Origin: Planobispora rosea
Lineage (GTDB): Bacteria > Actinomycetota > Actinomycetes > Streptosporangiales > Streptosporangiaceae
Assembly (NCBI RefSeq): GCF_014648175.1
Contig: NZ_BMQP01000012.1
Coordinates: forward strand, 62,001 to 126,000
Reading direction: 5' to 3'
DNA length: 64,000 nt
Shown: positions 44,257 to 52,260 of the stretch, in pieces
Layout of the letters: every line of letters starts with the position of its first letter
Position numbering within the stretch: position 1 is the stretch's first letter
Position numbers and translations under genes: made by a program
The notes under the pieces: generated by a model
The model's input: only the letters and a program-made list of their open reading frames with translations
Told to the model about the DNA's origin: nothing
Databases searched by the model: none

Positions 44257-44296
44257 CGGACCGCACGGGACGGAGCTTTCCGTCCCGTGCGGTCCG
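44257..44296. terminator. Terminator after EF-Tu, 18-bp stem
   Basis: An 18-bp perfect stem with a GCTT loop begins 12 bp after the EF-Tu stop. It has no U-tract but is one of the strongest hairpins in the window and isolates the EF-Tu gene from the next operon. Confidence 0.8.
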
Positions 44297-44386
44297 TGCG
44301 CCGGCGACGAACGACTGTGTGCGGCGAGGGCCCGGAACCGGCCCCGTGATCAATAATGTCACCCGGCGTCATTACGCTCTCCGCAC

Positions 44387-44959
44387 GTGAAGGACAGGTA
44401 TCCACCCACCGGCGCCGCCGTGTTCGTCGACGGGACCGGCCGCCGCAGGCGGCTTCTGAGAGCGGCGGGGGGCGTCGTCGGCACGCTCGGATTCGCCCTG
44501 ACGGCGACCGTGGTGGGCGGACTGTTCGCACCGCCCCTGCTCCCGGCGGTCGATCGGCTCGGGAGCGTCCCCACGGGCTCCGCCGTCCACCCCACTCCGG
44601 ACGCGCCCGCGCGGACGGTCCGGCGCGCGCCCCGTCCCGACGCCTCCGGCACCGCGGAGACGCCCGCCCGGGAACATCCGGCGCCGGCCGTCTCCCACGC
44701 CCCGCAGGTCGCGGCCTCCGCGCGGTCCAAGGTGACGACCGCGCCGCCGCGGTCCGCCCGGCGGTCCCCGTCGCCCGGACCGGTCTCCCCCACCGGGTCC
44801 GTGCCCCCCTCCCGGGAACCGGTGGAGGAGAGGAACCTGGTCGAACCCGACGGGCCCGCCCCCGACCTCAGCGGGTCACCGGACGGGAGCCCGCCCGACC
44901 ATGACGGCCCGGACGGCCCGGGGAACCGGGACGACCGGGACACCGGGACGGGAACGTGA
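44387..44959 (+). CDS. Membrane-anchored proline-rich hypothetical protein
   Basis: 190 residues. A basic start, one hydrophobic helix (about residues 25-50) and then an extended Pro/Ser/Asp-rich, probably disordered extracellular part. No domain is recognised. The GTG at 44387 lies 8 bases after TACGCT, a possible -10 box of a leaderless transcript. Its stop overlaps the GTG of the deacetylase-glycosyltransferase gene, so it may help that enzyme at the membrane. Confidence 0.65.
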   Translation: MKDRYPPTGAAVFVDGTGRRRRLLRAAGGVVGTLGFALTATVVGGLFAPPLLPAVDRLGSVPTGSAVHPTPDAPARTVRRAPRPDASGTAETPAREHPAPAVSHAPQVAASARSKVTTAPPRSARRSPSPGPVSPTGSVPPSREPVEERNLVEPDGPAPDLSGSPDGSPPDHDGPDGPGNRDDRDTGTGT

Positions 44960-47148
44960 TCCCGCACGGAGCGCCCGTGCGCGCCGCCGGGAGAAACCGG
45001 TCCGCGGCGCGGCGGCGGCGCCGGCCGCAGGCCGACCCGCGAGGGCACTGGGTCCTGGTCGCGGTCGTCATGCTCCTGACGGCGGGAGCGCTGGTGCTCG
45101 ACGCGTACGTCGCCGGCGCGACGGGTGAGATACCCGCCGCCCCCCACCCGCCACCGGACCGGTCCTCCACCGAGCTCGACCGGGTACGGCGCGGCGGACC
45201 CGTGCTCGGCCAGGCCGCCGACGCGCCGGTCGGCGGCGCGTGGGCCGGTGCCCGCCTCCCGGCCCGTACGGTGGCGCTCACCTTCGAGGGCGGCCCGGAT
45301 CCGCGGTGGACGCCGCAGGTCCTCGCCGTGCTCGCCGAGCACGGCGTCAACGCGACCTTCTTCGCCGTCGGCGCCAGAGTCGCGGAGCACCCCGGGCTGA
45401 CCCGGCGGATCGTCTCCGAGGGGCACGAGATCGGCAACCACACCTACGCGCACGCCGACCTCACCGCCGTGTCCGACTGGCGGCTCCGGCTGGAGCTGTC
45501 ACTGACGCAGAAGGCGCTGGCCGCGGCCGCGGGCGTGTACACCCGCCTGGCGCGCCCGCCGTACTCCTCCTCGCCGGCCGCCCTCACCGGAGCCCAGCTG
45601 CGGGTGCTGCGGTCCATGAGCGCGGAGGGCTATCTCCTCGCGCTCAGTGATCTGGACGCCGCCGATCCCGCCGACGGGGGAGCCGCACGGACCGCCCGCC
45701 TGGTCTCCCCCCGGAGAGGGGCGGTGGTCACGATGCGCGGCTCCGGGGACGAGCCCGGCCGCACGGCGCACGAGGTGGACCGGCTGCTCACCGGGCTCGC
45801 CGGGCGCGGGTACCGGGTGACGACCCTCACGGCCGCGCTCGGCGTGCCCGGGGCGCACACTCCGGCCGGGCACACGGACCGCTTCGTCGGCTCCGGGCTG
45901 ATCCTCGCCCAGCGCGCAGCCGCCGTCTTCGCCGCGGCGATGTCGTGGATCCTGGCCGTCGCCGCGGCGCTCACCCTGCTCCGGCTGGTGGTCTTCCTGC
46001 TCCTGGCCCGGGTGCACGTCCGCCGTGCGCGGGTCCGCCGTACGCGGGGTCACGGAAGAGGCGTCCGGTCCACCCCGGCGTGGGCCGGACCGCCCGGGGT
46101 CACCGTGATCGTCCCCGCCTACAACGAGGAGGCCGGGATCGGGGCCACCGTGCGCTCGCTGGTGAACACCGGCTATCCCGGAGCGCTGGAGGTCATCGTC
46201 GTCGACGACGGTTCCGCCGACGGCACCGCCGCCGTGGTCTCCGCACTCGGCCTGCCGCGGGTACGGCTGATCCGGCGACGCAACGGGGGGAAGGCCGCCG
46301 CGCTCAACACCGGTGTCGCGCACGCCTCACACGAGATCGTCGTCATGGTGGACGGTGACACGGTCTTCGAGCCCGCCACCATCGGGAACCTCGTCCGTCC
46401 GTTCGCCGACCCGGCCGTGGGCGCGGTCAGCGGCAACACCAAGGTGGGCAACCGGGGCGGTGTGCTCGGGCGCTGGCAGCACATCGAGTACGTCATCGGC
46501 TTCAACCTCGACCGCCGGGCCTTCGACCTGCTGACGTGCATGCCGACCGTGCCGGGGGCGATCGGCGCCTTCCGGCGCTCGGCGCTGCGGGCGGTCGGCG
46601 GGCTGAGCGGCGACACCCTGGCCGAGGACACCGACCTGAGCATGGCCCTGGGCCGGGGCGGCTGGCGGGTGGTCTACACGGAGGACGCGCTCGCCTGGAC
46701 CGAGGCGCCGGCCTCGCTCCGGCAGATGTGGCGCCAGCGCTACCGGTGGTGCTACGGCACGTTGCAGGCGATGTGGAAACACCGCCGCGCGATCGTGGAG
46801 CCGGGCCCGTTCGGCCGCCGCTGCCTGGGCTACCTGGCCCTCTTCCACGTGGCGCTGCCGCTGCTCGCGCCGGTCGTGGACATCATGGCCGTCTACGGCG
46901 CGGTGACGGGCGACCCGCTGCCGGCGGTGGCCGTCTGGGCGGGATTCGGGCTGCTGCAGGCGCTCGGCGGCTGGTACGCGCTGCGGCTGGACCGCGAACC
47001 GGCCTCCGTGCTGTGGGCGCTGCCGCTGCAGCAGCTGTTCTACCGGCAGCTGATGTACCTGGTGGTCATCCAGTCGGTGGCGACCGCCCTCCTCGGAGCG
47101 CGCCTGCCCTGGCAGACGATCCGCCGGCAGGGCGTCTTCGCCACCTGA
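44956..47148 (+). CDS. Bifunctional polysaccharide deacetylase/family 2 glycosyltransferase, deacetylase motif degenerate
   Basis: 730 residues. TM1 is at about 33-52, a NodB/CE4 deacetylase domain at about 95-300 and a membrane helix at about 318-345. The GT2 domain (380-620) has VIVPAYNEE, VVDDGSADGT, DGD, AEDTDL and QRYRW, then two to four C-terminal helices. The glycosyltransferase is complete and of the processive beta-polysaccharide synthase type. The deacetylase is not: the usual TFDDGPD reads TFEGGPD (Glu111, Gly112), losing the catalytic base and a metal Asp, and the late His motif is MRG. HTYAH and RPPY are kept. It should polymerise a sugar chain but probably not deacetylate it. 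Confidence 0.85.
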   Translation: MIPHGAPVRAAGRNRSAARRRRRPQADPRGHWVLVAVVMLLTAGALVLDAYVAGATGEIPAAPHPPPDRSSTELDRVRRGGPVLGQAADAPVGGAWAGARLPARTVALTFEGGPDPRWTPQVLAVLAEHGVNATFFAVGARVAEHPGLTRRIVSEGHEIGNHTYAHADLTAVSDWRLRLELSLTQKALAAAAGVYTRLARPPYSSSPAALTGAQLRVLRSMSAEGYLLALSDLDAADPADGGAARTARLVSPRRGAVVTMRGSGDEPGRTAHEVDRLLTGLAGRGYRVTTLTAALGVPGAHTPAGHTDRFVGSGLILAQRAAAVFAAAMSWILAVAAALTLLRLVVFLLLARVHVRRARVRRTRGHGRGVRSTPAWAGPPGVTVIVPAYNEEAGIGATVRSLVNTGYPGALEVIVVDDGSADGTAAVVSALGLPRVRLIRRRNGGKAAALNTGVAHASHEIVVMVDGDTVFEPATIGNLVRPFADPAVGAVSGNTKVGNRGGVLGRWQHIEYVIGFNLDRRAFDLLTCMPTVPGAIGAFRRSALRAVGGLSGDTLAEDTDLSMALGRGGWRVVYTEDALAWTEAPASLRQMWRQRYRWCYGTLQAMWKHRRAIVEPGPFGRRCLGYLALFHVALPLLAPVVDIMAVYGAVTGDPLPAVAVWAGFGLLQALGGWYALRLDREPASVLWALPLQQLFYRQLMYLVVIQSVATALLGARLPWQTIRRQGVFAT

Positions 47149-47166
47149 GGGCGCCGCCGGCCCGGG

Positions 47167-47895
47167 TCAGTACATCTTCGCGGTGGTGCGCTGGACGACG
47201 CCGGGGGCAAGGCGGACGCGCTCGGCCGTGACCCGGTGGCCGCGGGTGTCGGTGACCCGTACGGCGAAGGGGCCCCGGCCCAGGCCGGACCCGGCGATCC
47301 AGTAGTTGTAGTCGGCCCGGACCAGCTTGCGCCACACGCCGCCGGCGGCCTTCACCTCGACCGAGGAGAGCGGGTTGCCGTGGTCGACGACCAGCAGGGC
47401 CAGCCACCACTGCGAGGAGCCCTCCTTGACGCGGAAGGAGAGCGGCTTGCCGATCCGCGGGTCGCGGGCCGGGCGGTAGGTGACCCCCACCACGCCCTTG
47501 CCGGGGTCCGCGATGCGGACGAAGGCCCTGCGGCTCAGGTCGATGTGCCCCGCCGGGCACTCCGGGCACTGGTCGACGACCTTGACCCGGACGGTTCCCT
47601 TCGGCCCGGTGACGTTCAGGTAGCCGCCGCAGGCGGCCGCGGCGGCGTACTCGCCGGGGGAGAGCGCGACATAGAGGTCACCGGCCGGGGGCGACGGATA
47701 GGAGCAGTTACCTGCACCGGGCCGCAGCTCGTAGAACGTCGCCTTCCCCCTGACCGCTTTCTCCCCGGCCGGCTTCACCGCCCCGCGGGTGGCCGCGGCG
47801 CTCTCCCCGCTCCGGGCGGGCTGCGCCGAGGCCTGGGCGGGCAGGAGCAGGCTCGTGGCGAGCGTGGCTGCGAGAACGGGGGGCAGGCGTCGCAT
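47167..47895 (-). CDS. Secreted expansin-like protein
   Basis: 242 residues. The signal peptide (MRRLPPVLAATLATSLLLPAQASAQ) precedes a double-psi barrel of the expansin/RlpA type (about 60-145). That barrel holds GKATFYELRPGAGNCSYPSPP, AACGGYLNVTGPKGTVRVKVVDQCPECPAGHIDLS and the conserved Asp residues of bacterial expansins. A C-terminal family-63-like binding domain follows. Such proteins loosen cell-wall polysaccharides without hydrolysing them. The ATG at 47895 has GAGAGGA upstream. It converges with the deacetylase-glycosyltransferase gene. Confidence 0.85.
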   Translation of the reverse strand: MRRLPPVLAATLATSLLLPAQASAQPARSGESAAATRGAVKPAGEKAVRGKATFYELRPGAGNCSYPSPPAGDLYVALSPGEYAAAAACGGYLNVTGPKGTVRVKVVDQCPECPAGHIDLSRRAFVRIADPGKGVVGVTYRPARDPRIGKPLSFRVKEGSSQWWLALLVVDHGNPLSSVEVKAAGGVWRKLVRADYNYWIAGSGLGRGPFAVRVTDTRGHRVTAERVRLAPGVVQRTTAKMY

Positions 47896-48043
47896 CCGGG
47901 GGTCCTCTCGTACGGAACGCATGAGACGGTAGCGAAACCGGCCTGTCTCAGTGTGAAAAAGCACGAAATGTCAAGATGCGCCATCTGTGGCCGTCCGGGG
48001 GAACCGCGGTTCGGCCGCCGGGAGAACCGCGGCTCGCGCCGCC

Positions 48044-48823
48044 CTACGCGGTGGGGCCGCTGGGGCCGGCGGGGTCGAGGACCTCGGGGACACCGGGGGT
48101 GAGCCAGTGGAGGCGGTCGGCGAGCCCCGCGGCGGTGAAGCACGCGGTGACCTGCTCGCGGTCCTCGGTGAAGTGCTCCCAGGAGGTGTAGTGGATCGGG
48201 CAGACCCTGCGGGCCCGCAGTGAGCGGGTGAGCGCCGCGCCCTGCGCGCCGTCCATGCAGATCAGCTCGCCGCCGCCGAAGTTCTGGATGCGCGGGGCCC
48301 CCAGGTGCAGCAGGGCGGTGCCGACGGTGAACCGGCGGCCGATCTCGTCGAGCTCGTCGAAGTAGACGGTGTCCCCGGAGATGTAGAGGGCCTCCTCCTC
48401 CCCGGGCTCCTCGACGACGAAACCGGTGACGTCCCCGAAGGGGCCGTGCACGCCGGGGGTGCCGGTGATCCGCAGCGTCGTGCCGCCGACGGTCAGCTCG
48501 TGGGTGGTCCACGGCTCCAGGCCGACGGCACCGCCGCCGAGGCGTCCGGCGCCGCTGACGGTGGTCAGCACCGGACGCCCGTCGAGCAGCGTGCGGCCGA
48601 TCGTGTCCAGGTTGTCGTAGTGCTCGTCGTGGCTGAGCAGGACGGCGTCGACCGGCGGCAGGTCGCCGGCCTCGATCGCCGGGCCCGCGGTGCTGCGCAG
48701 CACGACGGGGCCGTAGTCGTACTCGGCCGGAGCGGGGTCGAAGACGGGGTCGGTGAGCAGGCGCAGCCCGCCGATCTCCAGCAGGACGGTCGCGGTGCCG
48801 ATGTGCGTGGCAGTGATCTTCAT
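48044..48823 (-). CDS. MBL-fold metal-dependent hydrolase (UlaG-like)
   Basis: 259 residues. The metallo-beta-lactamase fold is shown by THIGTATVLLEIGGLRLLTDPVFD, SHDEHYDNLD (metal His and Asp ligands), GTPGVHGPF, YISGDTVYFDE and PIHYTSWEHF. It is of the UlaG/YycJ-like group, not a beta-lactamase; the substrate is unknown. Soluble and cytoplasmic. AAAGAGA precedes the ATG. Confidence 0.85.
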   Translation of the reverse strand: MKITATHIGTATVLLEIGGLRLLTDPVFDPAPAEYDYGPVVLRSTAGPAIEAGDLPPVDAVLLSHDEHYDNLDTIGRTLLDGRPVLTTVSGAGRLGGGAVGLEPWTTHELTVGGTTLRITGTPGVHGPFGDVTGFVVEEPGEEEALYISGDTVYFDELDEIGRRFTVGTALLHLGAPRIQNFGGGELICMDGAQGAALTRSLRARRVCPIHYTSWEHFTEDREQVTACFTAAGLADRLHWLTPGVPEVLDPAGPSGPTA

Positions 48824-48928
48824 GTCGTCTCTTTCCGATGGTGTGCGCGCCTTTGCGGGGCACGCGGGATCGACCGGTGCCGCGGGTGCGGCCCCGGGTG
48901 TCAGGAGGGGGTACGGCCGGGGCGGCGC

Positions 48929-48965
48929 GCCTGTGGATCGATCGGCGTGCCTGTGGATCGATCGG
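48929..48965. repeat. Direct repeat GCCTGTGGATCGATCGG, two copies
   Basis: Exact 17-bp copies at 48929-48945 and 48949-48965, in the gap after the GlxA-type regulator gene and before the MBL gene, both leftward. Possibly slippage, or a binding site with 20-bp spacing upstream of the MBL gene. Confidence 0.6.
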
Positions 48966-48997
48966 TGCGCCGGCGAGCCGGCCGGTGCGCCCGTGGG

Positions 48998-50002
48998 TCA
49001 GCCGGAGGCGGTGGCGCGGAATCTGCGGCGGTACTCGCCCGGTGTGGTGCCCAGCCGCTCACGGAAGACCCGGTGCAGCGTCTCCACCGAACGGAATCCG
49101 CACGCCCTGGCGATGTCGGACGGCGGCCGGCCGGTGCGCTCCAGCATCCGGCGCGCGGCCTCCAGCCGCATGCTCTCGACGAAGGCGCCCGGCGTGCTGC
49201 CGGTCTCGGCGTGGAAGACCCGGGCGAAGTGCCGCTCGCTCATCACCATCCGCGCCGCCAGCGCGGGCACCGACAGGTCGGCGTCCAGGTGCTCGCCGAT
49301 CCACAGCCGCAGGCCGCGGATGTCCTCGCGGTCGCCGGGGCGCTGTGCCAGCGGCACGCTGAACTGGCTCTGCCCGCCCGGCCGCTGCAGGTACATGACC
49401 ATCGCGCGGGCGACGTCGAGGGCGACCTGGTCGCCGTGGTCCTCGGCGACCAGGGCCAGGGCGAGATCCATCGAGGAGGTGATTCCGGCGCTGGTCCACA
49501 TCCGGCCCGAGCGGACGAAGATGGGATCGGACTCGACCTCGATCTCGGGGTGGTCGGCGGCGAGCCGTTCGACGGTCGCCCAGTGGGTGGTGGCGCGGTG
49601 CCCGTCCAGCAGTCCGGCGGCCGCGGTGATGTGCGCGCCCGCGCACACCGACGCCACCCGGCCCGCCCGGGGTCCCGCCTCGCGCAGCCACGCCACCACG
49701 CCCGGGTCGATCTGCGGGACCGGCCCTCCCGGGCCGATCAGCATCCGGCCCGGCACCAGCAGGGTGTCGACGGCCTGAGGCTGCTCGGCGAACACCTCCT
49801 CCACGCAGATCCGCACTCCCGAGAAGGTCGGTACCGGGCCGCGCCGTTCACCGGCCAGCCGCACCTCGTAACCGGCACGCCGGTTGCCCAGGAACTGGCC
49901 GGCCATCGCGAAGACCTCGGCCGGGCCGGTCACGTCCAACGTGTCGACTCCCGGGAACATCGCGATCACGACGACGTGGGGAAGGGCGGGGCGGGCGCTC
50001 AT
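48998..50002 (-). CDS. GlxA-family AraC regulator with DJ-1/PfpI domain
   Basis: 334 residues. An N-terminal DJ-1/PfpI domain (about 5-190) has VVVIAMFPGVDTLDVTGPAEVFAMAG and a nucleophile-elbow Cys in VASVCAGAHITAAAGLL. A C-terminal AraC domain has two helix-turn-helices (DLSVPALAARMVMSERHFARVFHAETGSTPGAFVESMRL and PPSDIARACGFRSVETLHRVFRERLGTTPGEYRRRF). Members act as transcription regulators; the ligand is unknown. An inverted repeat upstream may be its own site. Confidence 0.9.
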   Translation of the reverse strand: MSARPALPHVVVIAMFPGVDTLDVTGPAEVFAMAGQFLGNRRAGYEVRLAGERRGPVPTFSGVRICVEEVFAEQPQAVDTLLVPGRMLIGPGGPVPQIDPGVVAWLREAGPRAGRVASVCAGAHITAAAGLLDGHRATTHWATVERLAADHPEIEVESDPIFVRSGRMWTSAGITSSMDLALALVAEDHGDQVALDVARAMVMYLQRPGGQSQFSVPLAQRPGDREDIRGLRLWIGEHLDADLSVPALAARMVMSERHFARVFHAETGSTPGAFVESMRLEAARRMLERTGRPPSDIARACGFRSVETLHRVFRERLGTTPGEYRRRFRATASG

Positions 50003-50033
50003 GCCCTCAACTATCGGGCGGCCGGAGGCTGTC

Positions 50034-50053
50034 TGCAATGACGGGTTATTGCA
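50034..50053. promoter_or_regulatory. Inverted repeat TGCAAT-N8-ATTGCA before GlxA-type gene
   Basis: Six-bp perfect arms 32-51 bp upstream of the regulator's ATG. Likely part of its promoter; autoregulation is the simplest guess. The rest of the 257-bp gap to the ABC exporter gene shows nothing else recognised. Confidence 0.4.
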
Positions 50054-50259
50054 ACATCCTGCCATGATGGCGGGACGGCGCCGTCTCGTCCGGGGCACCG
50101 GGCGTCGGCCGGGGAACACCCTCCGGCGTGCGGGTTCCGGGTCCTCGCGCGGGTGGCCGGGCACCGTGACCACCGATCGGAGCGGCCGGAAAACCGTTCG
50201 CTCCCCCGTGACACGCTGCGGCAGCATGGTCACGGAGGCATCGGTACTCGGGAGGGCGG

Positions 50260-52101
50260 ATGACTGCGCTCGGATCACCCGGAGAGTCCGGAGCCGGTCC
50301 GTCCGCGCGGAAATCGGCGGTCCTGCTGGCGCTGCGCTACTACTGCGGTGAGCTGAGACGCCAGTGGCCAGTCGCGGTGCCCGCGCTGACACTGCCGGCG
50401 ATGGGGAACATCTGCCTGTTCTATCTGGCGCCGCTGGCGGTGGCCGGGCTCGTGGGGCATCTGGCGGCCGGCGGGGCCGGCTCCCTCGACGCGCTCCTGC
50501 CGTACGTGCTCGGGTTCGGCGCGTTGCTGCTGGCGGGTGAGGTGCTGTGGCGGGTGGGGCTGCACTTCCTGAACCGCACCGACGCCCGCGGCATCGAGCG
50601 GCTCGGCGTGATGGGCATGGACGAGCTGCTCTCGAAGGACACCGCGTTCTTCCACGACAACTTCGCGGGATCGCTGACCAAACGGGTGCTGGGGTTCTCC
50701 GCCAACTTCGAGGACTTCGCCGACACGCTCACGTTCCAGATCGTGGCCAAGCTGGTGCCGCTGGCCTTCGCCTCGGTGGTGCTGTGGCGGTATCACCCGC
50801 TGCTGGTCGTCGTCCTCCTGAGCCTCATCGTCGTCACCGGCTTCCTCGTCGCCCCGCTCATCCGCCGCCGCCAGGTGCTGGTGAACGAACGCGAGGCCGC
50901 CAAGGTGCGGGTGTCGGGCCACGTCGCCGATGTGCTGGCCAACATGGAGACGGTCCGCGCGTTCGCCGCCGAGGAGCGCGAGGCCGCCGAACACCGGGCC
51001 AGGGTCGCCGAGCAGTACAGGTTGTCCCTGCGTTCCTGGGACTACGGCAATCTCCGGGTGGACACCGTCGTCGCCCCGCTCGCGGTGCTCACCAGCTCCG
51101 TGGGCCTGCTCCTGGCCGTGGCGCTCCGCGGCGGCCTCGGCGTGGAGGCCATCGTGGTGACGTTCACCTACTACACGAACACGACCAGCATCATGTTCGA
51201 GTTCAACCAGATATACCGGCGGATGGAGAGCGTGCTCACCGAGGCGGCCCAGTTCACCGAGCTGCTCCTGGTGCCGCCGGCCGTGGTGGACCCGGCCGAC
51301 CCGCAGCCGCTGCGCCCGGCCGACGCGAGCGTCCGCTTCGAGCGGGTGAGGTTCGCGTACGGCGACGGCCCGCCCCTGTTCGAGGACCTGGACCTGGAGA
51401 TCCCCGACGGCGCCAAGATCGGGCTGGTCGGCCGGTCCGGCGGAGGCAAGAGCACCTTCACCCGGCTGCTGCTGCGCCTCATGGACATCGACGGAGGCCG
51501 GATCCTGATAGGCGGCCAGGACATCGCCCGGCTGCGCCAGGCCGACCTGCGCAGCCTGATCGCCTACGTCCCCCAGGAACCCGCCATGTTCCACCGGTCC
51601 GTGCGCGACAACATCGCGTTCGCCCGGCCGGGCGCCACCGAGGCGGAGATCCTCCGGGCCGCGCGGGCGGCGCATGTCACCGACTTCGTCGAGGCGCTGC
51701 CGGACGGGTTCGACACCCTGATCGGCGAGCGGGGCGTCAAGCTCTCCGGCGGCCAGCGGCAACGCGTCGCCCTCGCGCGGGCCATCCTGCGGGACGCCCC
51801 GATCCTGCTGCTGGACGAGGCGACCAGCGCCCTGGACTCCGAGAGCGAGATCCTCGTCCAGGAGGCCCTGTGGCGCCTGATGCAGGGCCGTACCACGCTC
51901 GTCATCGCGCACCGCCTGAGCACCGTGGTCCGCATGGACCGGCTCGTCGTGCTCAACCGGGGACGCATCGTGGAGCAGGGCAGCCACAACGAGCTGCTCC
52001 AGGCCCAGGGCCCCTACGCCCGGCTCTGGCACCACCAGTCCGGAGGCTTCCTGCTGGACGACGACACCGCATCCGCCGACGGTTCCGTCGCCGCGCGCTG
52101 A
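50260..52101 (+). CDS. ABC exporter, fused membrane and ATPase domains
   Basis: 613 residues. Six membrane helices (about 40-330), then the ATPase: Walker A GRSGGGKSTFT, Q-loop YVPQEPAMFHRSV, signature LSGGQRQRVALARAIL, Walker B ILLLDEATSALDSES and H-loop VIAHRLSTV. All motifs are intact, so it can work as a homodimer. The group includes lipid, drug and peptide exporters; no substrate hint is present. The ATG at 50260 follows GGAGGGCGG. It stands alone, 159 bp before the nickel-type operon. Confidence 0.9.
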   Translation: MTALGSPGESGAGPSARKSAVLLALRYYCGELRRQWPVAVPALTLPAMGNICLFYLAPLAVAGLVGHLAAGGAGSLDALLPYVLGFGALLLAGEVLWRVGLHFLNRTDARGIERLGVMGMDELLSKDTAFFHDNFAGSLTKRVLGFSANFEDFADTLTFQIVAKLVPLAFASVVLWRYHPLLVVVLLSLIVVTGFLVAPLIRRRQVLVNEREAAKVRVSGHVADVLANMETVRAFAAEEREAAEHRARVAEQYRLSLRSWDYGNLRVDTVVAPLAVLTSSVGLLLAVALRGGLGVEAIVVTFTYYTNTTSIMFEFNQIYRRMESVLTEAAQFTELLLVPPAVVDPADPQPLRPADASVRFERVRFAYGDGPPLFEDLDLEIPDGAKIGLVGRSGGGKSTFTRLLLRLMDIDGGRILIGGQDIARLRQADLRSLIAYVPQEPAMFHRSVRDNIAFARPGATEAEILRAARAAHVTDFVEALPDGFDTLIGERGVKLSGGQRQRVALARAILRDAPILLLDEATSALDSESEILVQEALWRLMQGRTTLVIAHRLSTVVRMDRLVVLNRGRIVEQGSHNELLQAQGPYARLWHHQSGGFLLDDDTASADGSVAAR

Positions 52102-52213
52102 GGGAACCCGCCTGTGGTTCCGCCGGCGCGGGCGGGCGCAGGTCGAGGAAGCAGGCGCAGGCCGAGGAGGAGGGAATGACGCCGGGATGCCAGCCGATGC
52201 GTGCCTCTATTAT

Positions 52214-52230
52214 TTGCGACTTATTTGCAA
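52214..52230. promoter_or_regulatory. Nur-type nickel operator
   Basis: TTGCGACTTATTTGCAA fits the Streptomyces Nur box TTGCaa-N5-ttGCAA (TTGC and GCAA separated by 9 bases), 31 bp before the first gene of the importer operon. A further TTGC-N4-GCAA overlaps it. Nickel-loaded Nur, a Fur-family repressor, turns off nickel import from such sites. TAGGCT at 52241-52246 may be the -10 box. Confidence 0.7.
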
Positions 52231-52260
52231 TAGCAAGTCCTAGGCTCTACGGTCGCCAGC

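Noticed and set aside
48044..48823. MBL protein as a beta-lactamase
   Set aside because: Lacks a signal peptide and class-B layout; the sequence fits the UlaG-like group.
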